Source: Terasakiella brassicae
Lineage (GTDB): Bacteria > Pseudomonadota > Alphaproteobacteria > Rhodospirillales > Terasakiellaceae
DNA: 64,000 bases
NCBI RefSeq assembly: GCF_014641495.1
Contig: NZ_BMHV01000004.1
Location: forward strand, 124,001 to 188,000
Direction of reading: 5' to 3'
Positions 24,910-32,998 of the stretch are shown piece by piece (position 1 is the first letter of the stretch; each line of letters opens with the position of its first letter). Made by a program: the position numbers and the translations under genes. The notes under the pieces are model-generated. The model saw only the letters and a list, made by a program, of their open reading frames with translations. It had not been told where the DNA came from and searched no databases.

Positions 24910-25700
24910 CATTCCAATATACCTGTGCCGAAACTTTTCACCAGCGAGCCGACCAGCATATACCAGCCATCGACCAGCACGAAGAAGATGATCTTGAAGG
25001 GCAGGGCGATAATAACCGGGGGTAGCATCATCATCCCCATAGACATAAGTACCGAGGCAACGATCATATCGATGACAAGGAAGGGGATAAACAACAGGAA
25101 ACCGATTTCAAAGGCGCGGCGGATTTCAGAAATCATAAAGGCGGGGATCAGTGCCTTTAAGGGGACATCGTCGGCTTTAACATTTATGTCTGCTTTGGCA
25201 ATTCCCATAAACAGGTCCAAATCCTTGCTGCGCACATGCTGCATCATAAATCGTTGAAAGGGTTGGACCGTTTTTTCAAATGCGGTGATTTCTTCAAGGT
25301 CGCCATCCATATAGGGTTTAATCCCTTGTTGGTAGGCGGCGTCAAAGGTCGGCATCATAATGAAAAAGGTTAAAAAAAGTGCAAGCGATACCATCACCTG
25401 GTTGGGAGGAGCTTGCTGCGTTCCCATCGCGGTTCGCAGGAAACCGAAAACGATAATCAGGCGGGTGAACGATGTCACCATAATCAGGATGCTGGGGGCC
25501 AGCGACAGCACGGTTGTCAGGGCGATCAACTGGATGATGCGCGATGTGGTGCTTTCAGGACCACCAACATTCGGGTCGCCGAAATCCAGCGTGAAGCTTT
25601 GGGCAAGAACATCGGAATTGAAGACGGCTAAAATCATAAAGCTCAAGCCAAAGAAAAGGCTACCGCTTAGGGAGAGTTTCAAGATTTGTTTTTTTGTCAT
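24909..25700 (-). CDS. fliP: Flagellar export gate protein FliP
   Basis: FliP is a core subunit of the type III export gate. The 263-residue protein has a signal-like N-terminus, LAPSILIMVTSFTRLIIVFGFLRTAMGTQQAPPNQVMVSLALFLTFFIMMP (the FliP signature), and the C-terminal pair of helices with LIPAFMISEIRRAFEIGFLLFIPFLVIDMIVASVLMSMGMMMLPPVIIALPFKIIFFVLVDGW. It overlaps fliO by 4 bases (ATGA). It is the last gene of the minus-strand flhX-hypothetical-fliO-fliP unit. Confidence 0.97.
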   Translation of the reverse strand: MTKKQILKLSLSGSLFFGLSFMILAVFNSDVLAQSFTLDFGDPNVGGPESTTSRIIQLIALTTVLSLAPSILIMVTSFTRLIIVFGFLRTAMGTQQAPPNQVMVSLALFLTFFIMMPTFDAAYQQGIKPYMDGDLEEITAFEKTVQPFQRFMMQHVRSKDLDLFMGIAKADINVKADDVPLKALIPAFMISEIRRAFEIGFLLFIPFLVIDMIVASVLMSMGMMMLPPVIIALPFKIIFFVLVDGWYMLVGSLVKSFGTGILE

Positions 25701-26041
25701 TGCGGGTCCCCTTCATCCATCTTGTTTTTATCGGTGATGTGTGATGTTGCGGCAAGATGTTCGCTGAAGTTGAAGGCGTCTTCCATGATGTTTGTTTCAA
25801 CAACCAGATCGTTTGTACCGCCGATAACCAGAAGGTGTTCGCGGCCATCACGTTTGACAAGGACGAGGCGGCGTTTACCATCTATCGGCATGATTTCAGA
25901 AATGCTCAGGCGTTTTTTAGCTGTTCTTGGTGCGTGGCGATAGCCCATACCATAACGTTTGGCAATAAATGCCAAAATGCCAATGAGCGAGATAACAAAG
26001 GCCAGCGCGAACACAAATCGCAAATAATCGGAGATATCCAT
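25697..26041 (-). CDS. fliO: Flagellar biosynthesis protein FliO
   Basis: A 114-residue protein with one N-terminal membrane helix (YLRFVFALAFVISLIGILAFIA) and a small cytoplasmic domain (RLSISEIMPIDGKRRLVLVKRDGREHLLVIGGTNDLVVETNI), which is the FliO pattern. FliO helps FliP complex assembly. The stop overlaps the fliP start. Confidence 0.88.
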   Translation of the reverse strand: MDISDYLRFVFALAFVISLIGILAFIAKRYGMGYRHAPRTAKKRLSISEIMPIDGKRRLVLVKRDGREHLLVIGGTNDLVVETNIMEDAFNFSEHLAATSHITDKNKMDEGDPQ

Positions 26042-26066
26042 CGTTTATATCTGTGCCTTGTCTATC

Positions 26067-26399
26067 TTATGTTTCATTGTCATCGTCACTGATTTCCTGC
26101 GCCATAAGAGGATTGACACGTCCGCCGCTGAACTTCAAGCGTTCTGTTAATTCGTCATGCTGAAGGTTGACGTCTTTTTCCAGACGTTCCAATGCCTCAA
26201 ACAAGGTGTTCAGGTCTGTAAGGTACGTGCGCGCTTCGGCCTGCGGGCGTTTTTGGATATCTTGGCACAGGTGGTTGATGTGGCCTTGAAGGGCTGCGAT
26301 ATCCACCATTTTTCCATCATAGATCAAACGTTCGGCCGTCTCGATAAAAGAGAGGATCTGTTCAATTTTGTTCTTAATATCACGCACCGTTTCAGTCAT
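26067..26399 (-). CDS. Small coiled-coil protein coupled to FlhX
   Basis: A 110-residue protein of unknown function. The ATG at 26397-26399 overlaps the end of the FlhB-like gene by 8 bases. The frame is helical and charged (TETVRDIKNKIEQILSFIETAERLIYDGKMVDIAALQGHINHLCQDIQ, then TLFEALERLEKDVNLQHDELTERLKF) and ends in an acidic tail. Size and helix content resemble flagellar export chaperones such as FlgN or FliT, but no family signature is clear. Tight coupling to FlhX and fliO suggests an export role. Confidence 0.5.
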   Translation of the reverse strand: MTETVRDIKNKIEQILSFIETAERLIYDGKMVDIAALQGHINHLCQDIQKRPQAEARTYLTDLNTLFEALERLEKDVNLQHDELTERLKFSGGRVNPLMAQEISDDDNET

Positions 26400-26775
26400 T
26401 ACGTTTTTTCGGTTTTTGGGTTGAAGAGGGATTATTTTGTGGTTTTTCAAGGGGAACGTCAATGCCGGGCATCGGTTGACGATTGGCCTGATAGACATAG
26501 GTCAAAATCTCTGCAACGGCACTGAAAGCCTCGACCGGAATTTCACGCCCCACATCCAGAAGACTGAGGATTTGTGCAAGGTCGGCATCTTCGCGTACTT
26601 TAACGCCCTCATCAAAGGCGATCTGCAAAATTTGCTCTGCAACGGCGCCGCGCCCAGACGCCACAATTTCCGGTGCCTTGCCTTCAACACCTTCATAGGA
26701 GAGGGCAACCGCAATCTGATCGGGCTTAACAGGTTTTGCAGGTTTGTTTTTGGGCTCGTTCACGGCGGGGTCCAA
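26392..26775 (-). CDS. FlhB C-terminal-domain homologue (FlhX type)
   Basis: A 127-residue soluble protein. Its core (IAVALSYEGVEGKAPEIVASGRGAVAEQILQIAFDEGVKVREDADLAQILSLLDVGREIPVEAFSAVAEILTYVYQAN) matches the cytoplasmic domain of FlhB after the cleavage site, without the NPTH motif and without membrane helices. Such genes (often called flhX or fhlB) occur in several proteobacteria and can partly replace the FlhB C-terminal domain. A complete flhB is at 29277-30344. The Lys/Pro-rich ends flank the domain. Confidence 0.82.
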   Translation of the reverse strand: MDPAVNEPKNKPAKPVKPDQIAVALSYEGVEGKAPEIVASGRGAVAEQILQIAFDEGVKVREDADLAQILSLLDVGREIPVEAFSAVAEILTYVYQANRQPMPGIDVPLEKPQNNPSSTQKPKKRND

Positions 26776-26992
26776 TGGTAGTTTCTAACGAGAATATCTT
26801 ATTTCAAACTGTTTTAAAAAACCTTAAGGCAAGTGTTTGCATAAAAAGGCTGACATAAGGCTTTACTATTTGTTAATATGGGTGTTGCATAGTAGAACTG
26901 TGCCCCTAGGTATTATTTGCGGGCATGGTTTGACGATGTGCTGATTTTTGTTCTTGGGAGGTCGAGGGCATAATTCAGGTTAGGAGTTCGAA

Positions 26993-27394
26993 ATGGACTT
27001 AGGCAAAATGTCGTTGTTCGCTGTTTTGAAAAAGCGAATGGACTACATTGGTAACAGGCAGGAAGTGTTGGCAGAAAATATTGCCAATGCGGATACGCCT
27101 AAATATATCGCCAAGGATTTGAAGCCGTTCAATTTTAAAGATTTGATGCGGCGTCAGGCGATGCATGTCAGCCCGGTTGGTACCGACTCGAAACATATCG
27201 GGACGGAGCCTGCGCGTATGCGCGAATATGCGGTGGATGATCCCAAGCCTTATGAATCGACGATTAACGGCAACCAGGTTGTTCTGGAAGAACAGATGAC
27301 CAAGATGTCGGAGTCGCAAGTCGATCACGAACTGACCACGGAAGTTTACAAAAAGAATATGCGGCTTTTCAAAATTGCTTTAGGCAAGCAGTAA
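26993..27394 (+). CDS. flgB: Flagellar proximal rod protein FlgB
   Basis: A 133-residue rod protein: KMSLFAVLKKRMDYIGNRQEVLAENIANADTPKYIAKDLKPFNF at the start (the ENIANADTP motif) and ESQVDHELTTEVYKKNMRLFKIALGKQ at the end. AGGAG precedes the ATG. It is the first gene of flgB-flgC-fliE-fliQ-fliR-flhB-cckA. The ~215 bases upstream show no sigma-54 site; a TTAA-N6-TTAA-like repeat there is one base short of a CtrA box. Confidence 0.95.
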   Translation: MDLGKMSLFAVLKKRMDYIGNRQEVLAENIANADTPKYIAKDLKPFNFKDLMRRQAMHVSPVGTDSKHIGTEPARMREYAVDDPKPYESTINGNQVVLEEQMTKMSESQVDHELTTEVYKKNMRLFKIALGKQ

Positions 27395-27447
27395 GTTGTT
27401 TTTTGTTTTTCTGTTGGATGAGAGTCAAAGAGGTATAGAGGTTCACA

Positions 27448-27861
27448 ATGGATGACCTATTTAAAAGTATGCGGATTTCCACGGCTGGTATGAAAGTACA
27501 GGGGGCACGTTTGCGGGTCATTTCCGAGAACGTTGCCAACGCGGATTCCTTGCCAACGAAGCCGGGCGAAATCCCCTATCGTCGTAAAAAAATCCTGTTT
27601 AAAAACGAACTTGATAAAGAGATGGACGTGAACCTTGTGCATGTTCATAAGGTCAAGGAAGACAGTAAAGCGAATTTTAAGAAATTTTTTGATCCGGCAC
27701 ATCCGGCAGCGGACGAAAATGGGTATGTTCTACGTCCCAATGTCAGTTCGTTGATTGAAATGATGGATATGCGCGAGGCACAACGTTCCTATGAAGCGAA
27801 CGTGAATACGATTAAGGCCAGTAAAAAGATGCTGCAACAAAGCATCGGTATTTTGCGTTAA
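27448..27861 (+). CDS. flgC: Flagellar proximal rod protein FlgC
   Basis: A 137-residue rod protein: FKSMRISTAGMKVQGARLRVISENVANADS at the start, the family's FDPAHPAADENGYVLRPNVSSLIEMMDMREAQRSYEANVNTIKASKKMLQQSIGILR at the end. It matches FlgC in length and motifs. GAGG lies upstream of the ATG. Confidence 0.97.
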   Translation: MDDLFKSMRISTAGMKVQGARLRVISENVANADSLPTKPGEIPYRRKKILFKNELDKEMDVNLVHVHKVKEDSKANFKKFFDPAHPAADENGYVLRPNVSSLIEMMDMREAQRSYEANVNTIKASKKMLQQSIGILR

Positions 27862-27885
27862 GGTTTGGAGAAGGACAAAAGGTAA

Positions 27886-28203
27886 ATGGCTGACAATATG
27901 ATGGCATCTGCGGCGGCTGCCTATGCCCGCCAGGCTGACTCGATCAACAAACTTCCGTCATTGAACGAGACGAAAGAAACTGGTGGTGAAGATTTTTCCG
28001 ACCTGTTGAAACAGGCGGTTCGTGAAGCGGCCGATATCGGTTATAGAAGTGAAACCATGTCTTTGAAAGCGGCGGCAGGTCAAGCCGATGTCAACGAGGT
28101 TGTGACAGCGGTTGCAGAGGCCGAAGTGACCCTGCAGGCGGTAACCACGGTGCGTGATAAGGTGATCCAAGCCTATCAAGAAATTATAAAAATGCCGATT
28201 TAA
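27886..28203 (+). CDS. fliE: Flagellar hook-basal body protein FliE
   Basis: A 105-residue protein linking the MS ring to the rod. The conserved C-terminal half is present: FSDLLKQAVREAADIGYRSETMSLKAAAGQADVNEVVTAVAEAEVTLQAVTTVRDKVIQAYQEIIKMPI. Position after flgC and before fliQ is usual in alphaproteobacteria. GGAG and AAAGG precede the start. Confidence 0.93.
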   Translation: MADNMMASAAAAYARQADSINKLPSLNETKETGGEDFSDLLKQAVREAADIGYRSETMSLKAAAGQADVNEVVTAVAEAEVTLQAVTTVRDKVIQAYQEIIKMPI

Positions 28204-28216
28204 GTGATTTGATGAG

Positions 28217-28483
28217 ATGAACGAAATTGGGGTTATAGAAATTGGACGTGAGGCATTCTGGATGATCCTGATCACAGGTGGCCCCATTTTGATGGCCGGC
28301 TTGGTCATCGGTCTGTTGATTGCATTGTTTCAGGCCTTAACGTCCATTCAGGAAATGACGCTTGTTTTTGTTCCCAAGATTATTGTGATCTTTGTCGCGT
28401 TGGTGTTGATGTTGCCTTATATGATTAATCACATGACGGATTTTGGGGAAGAAATTTTTGACAAGATCATCGCCCTTGGATAA
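28217..28483 (+). CDS. fliQ: Flagellar export gate protein FliQ
   Basis: An 88-residue protein with two membrane helices. The signature GGPILMAGLVIGLLIALFQALTSIQEMTLVFVPKIIVIFVALVLMLPYM is intact. Four copies of FliQ join FliP and FliR in the export gate. Confidence 0.96.
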   Translation: MNEIGVIEIGREAFWMILITGGPILMAGLVIGLLIALFQALTSIQEMTLVFVPKIIVIFVALVLMLPYMINHMTDFGEEIFDKIIALG

Positions 28484-28495
28484 AGGGCATTTTTT

Positions 28496-29257
28496 ATGTT
28501 AAGCGACATCTTTACTTTTAATATTTTTCATTTCGGATTGATTTTTGCGCGTATGAGCGGTGCATTTATTGTGATGCCCGGGATCAGCGCGAGTTTTGTG
28601 CCCGTACGCATTCGTTTGTTATTTGCTTTGATGTTGGCGCTTATACTTGTCCCTGTTGTGTCCCATAATTTCCCTCCTTTTCCTATTCATCCGCTGGAAC
28701 TGCTAATGTTGTTGGGGGGGGAAATCTTAATCGGTTTTTTCTTCGGGGCGTTGATGATGATTATGCTGAGTGCAATGCAGGTTTTGGGGATGATTATTGC
28801 CTTTGTTGCATCGCTGTCCAACGCCTTTTCTTTTGATGCGGTTTCGCAATCACAAAGTTCAGTTATTTCAACTTTTTTTGTTAATCTTGCTATGGTTACC
28901 ATTTTCGTAACTGATCTGCATCACTTGATGTTATCTGCCGTGGTGGATAGTTATACTTTGTTTGCGCCCGGGCAGTTGCCGCCTATTGGTGATTTTGCGG
29001 AATTTATGTCACGAACAGTGGCGGGGTCTTTTAAGATTGGTGTTGAATTGGCAGCACCTTTTATCCTGTTATCGTTTGGTTTTCAGCTTGCTATGGGTTT
29101 GATCAGTCGATTAAACCCGCAATTCCAGATTTATTTCGTTGCCATGCCTGCGCAGATTATGGTGACGATTGTTATGCTGACGTTTACAATTTCAGCCATT
29201 ATGATGGTATTCTTGCAGTATTATCAAAAAGGCCTCATCGGTTTTTTGGAACCATAA
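28496..29257 (+). CDS. fliR: Flagellar export gate protein FliR
   Basis: A 253-residue, highly hydrophobic protein with about six membrane segments. ARMSGAFIVMPGISASFVPVRIRLLFALMLALILVPV near the N-terminus and GGEILIGFFFGALMMIMLSAMQVLGMIIAF in the middle match FliR. It follows fliQ and precedes flhB as in most flagellar systems. Confidence 0.96.
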   Translation: MLSDIFTFNIFHFGLIFARMSGAFIVMPGISASFVPVRIRLLFALMLALILVPVVSHNFPPFPIHPLELLMLLGGEILIGFFFGALMMIMLSAMQVLGMIIAFVASLSNAFSFDAVSQSQSSVISTFFVNLAMVTIFVTDLHHLMLSAVVDSYTLFAPGQLPPIGDFAEFMSRTVAGSFKIGVELAAPFILLSFGFQLAMGLISRLNPQFQIYFVAMPAQIMVTIVMLTFTISAIMMVFLQYYQKGLIGFLEP

Positions 29258-29276
29258 GGGGCGTTGAGAGGATCGC

Positions 29277-30344
29277 ATGGCTGAAGAAGACGACGCTTCA
29301 AAAACAGAAGAGCCAACGGACAAAAAACTATCCAAGGCACGCGAAGAAGGTCAGGTTTCGCAATCTCAGGAGATTAAAAGCTGGGCCTCCTTTTTTGCTG
29401 CAGCCATTTTCGTTCTGTTTTTAGGGCCGTTCTTTGCCAAAAGTGTTGTCGAGCCGATTGTTTATTTTTGGCGTGACGGCTATCAATTGTCTCTGGACCG
29501 TAATTCTTTGAGCGTGATGTTTGAACGGTTGGTCGGAGATATGGGCTTGCGGGTTTTGCCGCTGCTGTTTGTTTTTATGCTGACGGCTGTGATGTCCGGC
29601 ATTTTCCAAACGGGCCTTATTTGGGCACCTAAAAAAATACAACCCAAACTGTCCAACCTTTCTTTAAAAAAAGGTTTGAAAAAAGTTGCCTCGACACGAG
29701 CAGTGGTTGAGCTGATTAAAACAATTTTCAAAATGACCCTGGTCGGTGGTGCGGCTTTTTTGGTTGTTCTGCCGATTTACATGAATGTAGAACTGCTGCC
29801 TGAACATGATATCTTCGCGCTCTTATCCTTAATGTATGATGTTGCTGTTTACATTCTGATTTCGGTTACCGCTTTAATGACGCTGATTGCGGGAATGGAT
29901 TTTGCCTATCAACGTTATACGTTTATGAAGCAAATGCGAATGACGAAGCAGGAAGTCAAAGACGAACATAAACAGTCCGAAGGGGACCCGCAGGTCAAAG
30001 CCAAAATCCGCCAACTCCGGATGGAGCGGGCACGCCAACGTATGATGACAGCCGTTCCGACAGCGGATGTCATCGTGACAAACCCGACTCATTACGCCTG
30101 TGCCCTGGAATATAAACAAGACTTAATGGCGGCCCCTAAATTGGTGGCGAAAGGCATGGATAATCTTGCCTTTCGTATCCGTGAAGTTGCCGAAGAACAC
30201 GAGGTGCCGATCGTTGAAAACCCACCCTTGGCGCGTGCCCTTTACGCGTCTGTTGAAATTGATCAGGAAATCCCGGCGGAACATTACGCCGCTGTGGCCG
30301 AGGTCATCGGCTATGTCATGCGTCTGAAGGGGCAGATGAATTGA
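29277..30344 (+). CDS. flhB: Flagellar export switch protein FlhB
   Basis: FlhB controls the switch from rod/hook to filament export. The 355-residue protein starts with EDDASKTEEPTDKKLSKAREEGQVSQSQEIKSW, has four membrane helices, the KQE-VKDEHKQSEGDPQVKAKIR linker, and the self-cleavage motif N269-P270-T271-H272 (the same numbering as E. coli). The C-terminal domain ends with VAEVIGYVMRLKG. The stop overlaps the cckA start (TGATG). A second copy of the C-terminal domain is encoded at 26392-26775. Confidence 0.97.
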   Translation: MAEEDDASKTEEPTDKKLSKAREEGQVSQSQEIKSWASFFAAAIFVLFLGPFFAKSVVEPIVYFWRDGYQLSLDRNSLSVMFERLVGDMGLRVLPLLFVFMLTAVMSGIFQTGLIWAPKKIQPKLSNLSLKKGLKKVASTRAVVELIKTIFKMTLVGGAAFLVVLPIYMNVELLPEHDIFALLSLMYDVAVYILISVTALMTLIAGMDFAYQRYTFMKQMRMTKQEVKDEHKQSEGDPQVKAKIRQLRMERARQRMMTAVPTADVIVTNPTHYACALEYKQDLMAAPKLVAKGMDNLAFRIREVAEEHEVPIVENPPLARALYASVEIDQEIPAEHYAAVAEVIGYVMRLKGQMN

Positions 30345-32833
30345 TGCTGGCGCTGTCTTTTTCCATGCGATTACATCGTCGATTAAAACGTGTCGTCCGT
30401 CAACCCATCAGCTGGGCCGTTGTGGGATGGGTGGCGTTTTTGGTGACGATAATCAATCATTTTTTGCTTCAGGCAGACAGTATGGTGACATATGTCAGTC
30501 TGGTCATCGGGATTGGTTGTATGGGCATGTTTGGCTGGGCGGTGGGCTCGGCCGGAAATGCCGGGGCGTTTGGTGATCTGTTGCGCCAAGCCATTGATGT
30601 TTTACCCGAGGCCCGATTAATCACGGCGCGTGATGGCTCCACCGTCTATGCCAATCCGGGCTTTAAACGACTGATGCCGATTATGCCGGGAAAACCGGAA
30701 ATCACAGGTATGGTGGATTTACTGGACGGTGAAGGCGCACAGGCGGAATTTAAGCGTCTGCGCGGGAATGCCCGTAATGGCGTTGGTGATTATTGTGAAG
30801 TCCCGGTCCGTTTAAGTGACGGTAGCCGCGAATGGCGGCGGATTTCTGTGACACCATTGGGAAAACCTGTGGGCTTTACGTTGTGGTTGGTGCGTGATGT
30901 CAGTGCACGGCGCGAAATGGAAACAGCGCAACGCAAAGAATTTCGCCAAATGTTCGATTTCCTCGATAATTTACCGGTGGGTTTTTTCAGTTCCGACCAA
31001 CAAGGGCGCTTTCGATTTGTCAATCAAACCTTGGGCGATTGGCTGGGGGTCTCACCGGAAATGGTACGTGCAACCGGATTGGGCTTGGCGGACTTTGTTC
31101 TGGATTTACGCGATGGTCCCAATGGGGTGATGAGCTTGAAAGGCGCAGATGGTCGCCCCTTTGACGTTTATGTCCGTCAAACCGAACTCTATGACGATCA
31201 AGGTAATTTTGTCCATAACCGTTGCCTTGTATTGCGCGATGGGATTGAACAGGGCCAAGTCGCCCAACACAGACCGGAACGTAGCTCAAGCAAAGCCTCG
31301 CTCGGCTATGATCCGCGTGTGCGTTGGTTGTTTAAGGAAGCACCGGTCGGCATTGCCGTGCTGGATCTGGAACGTAATGTTGTGGATTGTAACCGCGCTT
31401 TCCTTAAAATGCTGGGTCGCCATCAGGATGCGATTGTCGGTCGTTCGCTTTTTGATCAGATCAAGTCTGAATATCACGACGATGCGAGCCGACAGCTCGG
31501 CAAAGTCGCGATGGGGACAATGGCTGCTGTGCGCTTTGACGTGCAAATGCCGACAGCGCGTGCGCGTATGCTGACGGTCAGTGTGTTTGCAGGCCACATG
31601 GAAGATGAAACCGGGCAAATCAGCGGCCTTGTCTTGCACTTTATCGATGCGACGGAACAACGGGATCTGGAACTGCAATTTACACAAGCTCAAAAAATGC
31701 AGGCCATCGGTCAACTGGCCGGTGGGGTTGCGCATGACTTCAATAACGTTTTGACTGCGTTGACGGGCTTTTGTGAAATTTTGCTGGAACGCCACCCCAA
31801 GGGCGACCCGGACCATCAGGAACTGCAACAAATTTATCAAAGCGGAAACCGGGCAACGGATCTGGTGCGTCAATTACTCGCTTTTTCACGCAAGCAGACT
31901 TTGCGGCCGAAAATTGTCGATATTTCAGAAGTTATTTCCGATCTTTCAGCCATGCTGAACCGTTCGTTGGGGGAAACGGTTGTCTTGCGTATTGATCATG
32001 GGCGCGACCTGAAACAAATCCGTGTGGATACGGGGCAACTGGAACAAGTCATTGTCAATTTGGCGGTGAATGCCGGGCATGCGATGAATGGGGACGGCGA
32101 GGTAATGATCCGTACCAATAATGCGCTTGTCCACGACCCGGTGGAACAAGCCCACGATATTATGCCGCCGGGATCCTACGTTTGTATCGAGGTTTCCGAT
32201 ACAGGTTGCGGGATTGCACCGGAAAACCTGACCAAGATTTTTGAGCCTTTCTTTACAACCAAGGATGTGGACAAAGGAACGGGTCTTGGCCTATCGACCG
32301 TTTACGGGATTGTCCGTCAAACCGATGGCTATATCTTCGTTGACAGCGTGGTTGGCAAGGGAACGACCTTCTCGATCTATTTCCCGGCAGTGGAGGAAGA
32401 GGCGGTTGCGAAGAAAGTGGAGAAAAAACAACCGGACCTGTTTGACCATGCCGATTTGACCGGGACCGCAACCATCTTGCTGGTTGAAGATGAAGACCCG
32501 GTCCGCCTGTTTGGCGCACGTGCCCTAAGCGCCAAGGGATACGAAGTGATCGAAGCGCCCAGTGGCGATGCAGCGTGGGATATCTTTAAATCTCAAGCCA
32601 ATAAGATTGACCTGATTATTACTGATGTGGTTATGCCCGGCATGAAGGGCCCGGACCTCGTTGAACTGGTCCGGGCGAGCCAACCGGATATGAAAGTTAT
32701 TTTCATGTCCGGATATGCCGAAGACGTAATCCCCGACGGGATCGAAAATGACCCGACGATCCATTTCCTACCCAAGCCCTTCAAGCTCAAAGACCTCGCC
32801 TATAAAGTCAAAGAAGTCTTGGGTGAGGCTTAG
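30344..32833 (+). CDS. cckA: Cell-cycle hybrid histidine kinase CckA
   Basis: An 829-residue hybrid kinase. Two N-terminal membrane helices ([21 protein letters not shown] and [18 protein letters not shown]) are followed by about three PAS-type regions (about 85-180, 200-300, 320-440). A HisKA domain carries H464 in [17 protein letters not shown], then an ATPase domain ([32 protein letters not shown]) and a receiver with D761 ([14 protein letters not shown]) and SGYAEDVI. This order and the HDFNN/SGYAE motifs are typical of CckA. It normally feeds phosphate through ChpT to CtrA and controls flagellar and cell-cycle genes. Start overlaps flhB. A transposon lies directly behind the stop codon. 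Confidence 0.9.
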   Translation: MLALSFSMRLHRRLKRVVRQPISWAVVGWVAFLVTIINHFLLQADSMVTYVSLVIGIGCMGMFGWAVGSAGNAGAFGDLLRQAIDVLPEARLITARDGSTVYANPGFKRLMPIMPGKPEITGMVDLLDGEGAQAEFKRLRGNARNGVGDYCEVPVRLSDGSREWRRISVTPLGKPVGFTLWLVRDVSARREMETAQRKEFRQMFDFLDNLPVGFFSSDQQGRFRFVNQTLGDWLGVSPEMVRATGLGLADFVLDLRDGPNGVMSLKGADGRPFDVYVRQTELYDDQGNFVHNRCLVLRDGIEQGQVAQHRPERSSSKASLGYDPRVRWLFKEAPVGIAVLDLERNVVDCNRAFLKMLGRHQDAIVGRSLFDQIKSEYHDDASRQLGKVAMGTMAAVRFDVQMPTARARMLTVSVFAGHMEDETGQISGLVLHFIDATEQRDLELQFTQAQKMQAIGQLAGGVAHDFNNVLTALTGFCEILLERHPKGDPDHQELQQIYQSGNRATDLVRQLLAFSRKQTLRPKIVDISEVISDLSAMLNRSLGETVVLRIDHGRDLKQIRVDTGQLEQVIVNLAVNAGHAMNGDGEVMIRTNNALVHDPVEQAHDIMPPGSYVCIEVSDTGCGIAPENLTKIFEPFFTTKDVDKGTGLGLSTVYGIVRQTDGYIFVDSVVGKGTTFSIYFPAVEEEAVAKKVEKKQPDLFDHADLTGTATILLVEDEDPVRLFGARALSAKGYEVIEAPSGDAAWDIFKSQANKIDLIITDVVMPGMKGPDLVELVRASQPDMKVIFMSGYAEDVIPDGIENDPTIHFLPKPFKLKDLAYKVKEVLGEA

Positions 32834-32840
32834 GTGTGTT
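32833..32840 (+). repeat. Target-site duplication, left copy
   Basis: GGTGTGTT directly outside the left terminal repeat, identical to 38717-38724 outside the right repeat. Its first G is the last base of the cckA TAG stop. Confidence 0.85.
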
Positions 32841-32863
32841 CGGTATTATGTAGCAAACACACC
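32841..32863 (+). repeat. Left inverted terminal repeat
   Basis: Begins CGGTATTATG and ends ACACACC. It is identical over 23 of 23 bases to the reverse complement of 38694-38716. Weaker similarity continues inward for about 11 more bases (7 of 11 matches). Confidence 0.93.
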
Positions 32864-32963
32864 TAAACCAAATTAGAAGGAATTGTTGCTCCAGAGAATG
32901 AGACTTGATATGGTTCACATACAAGAGAGAGGCGTCTTGCCCTTTCCTGTTCGGAGTTTAGAG

Positions 32964-32998
32964 GAAGATCATCGTGTGAGCGGTGATCTTCTTTTTTT
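32964..32998 (+). terminator. Inward-facing terminator at the left transposon end
   Basis: GAAGATCATCG (32964-32974) pairs with CGGTGATCTTC (32981-32991, one mismatch), followed by seven T residues (32992-32998). It acts on plus-strand transcripts, so it would stop cckA read-through before it runs antisense into the ATPase gene. Confidence 0.8.

Larger units (their letters stand above)
32830..32866 (+). other. Hairpin formed at the cckA stop by transposon insertion
   Basis: TTAGGTGTGTT (32830-32840) pairs perfectly with AACACACCTAA (32856-32866). The left arm is host sequence plus target duplication and the right arm is the inner end of the transposon terminal repeat. The cckA stop codon (32831-32833) lies in the stem. 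It exists only because the duplicated target is identical to the inner end of the repeat. Confidence 0.6.

Noticed and set aside
26776-26992. A sigma-54 promoter before flgB
   Set aside because: Several GG and GC pairs exist but with 8, 9 or 11 bases between, or with poor flanks; none meets the -24/-12 pattern.
31286-31873. A 195-codon minus-strand frame within cckA
   Set aside because: Lies across the PAS and HisKA coding region and has no family features.
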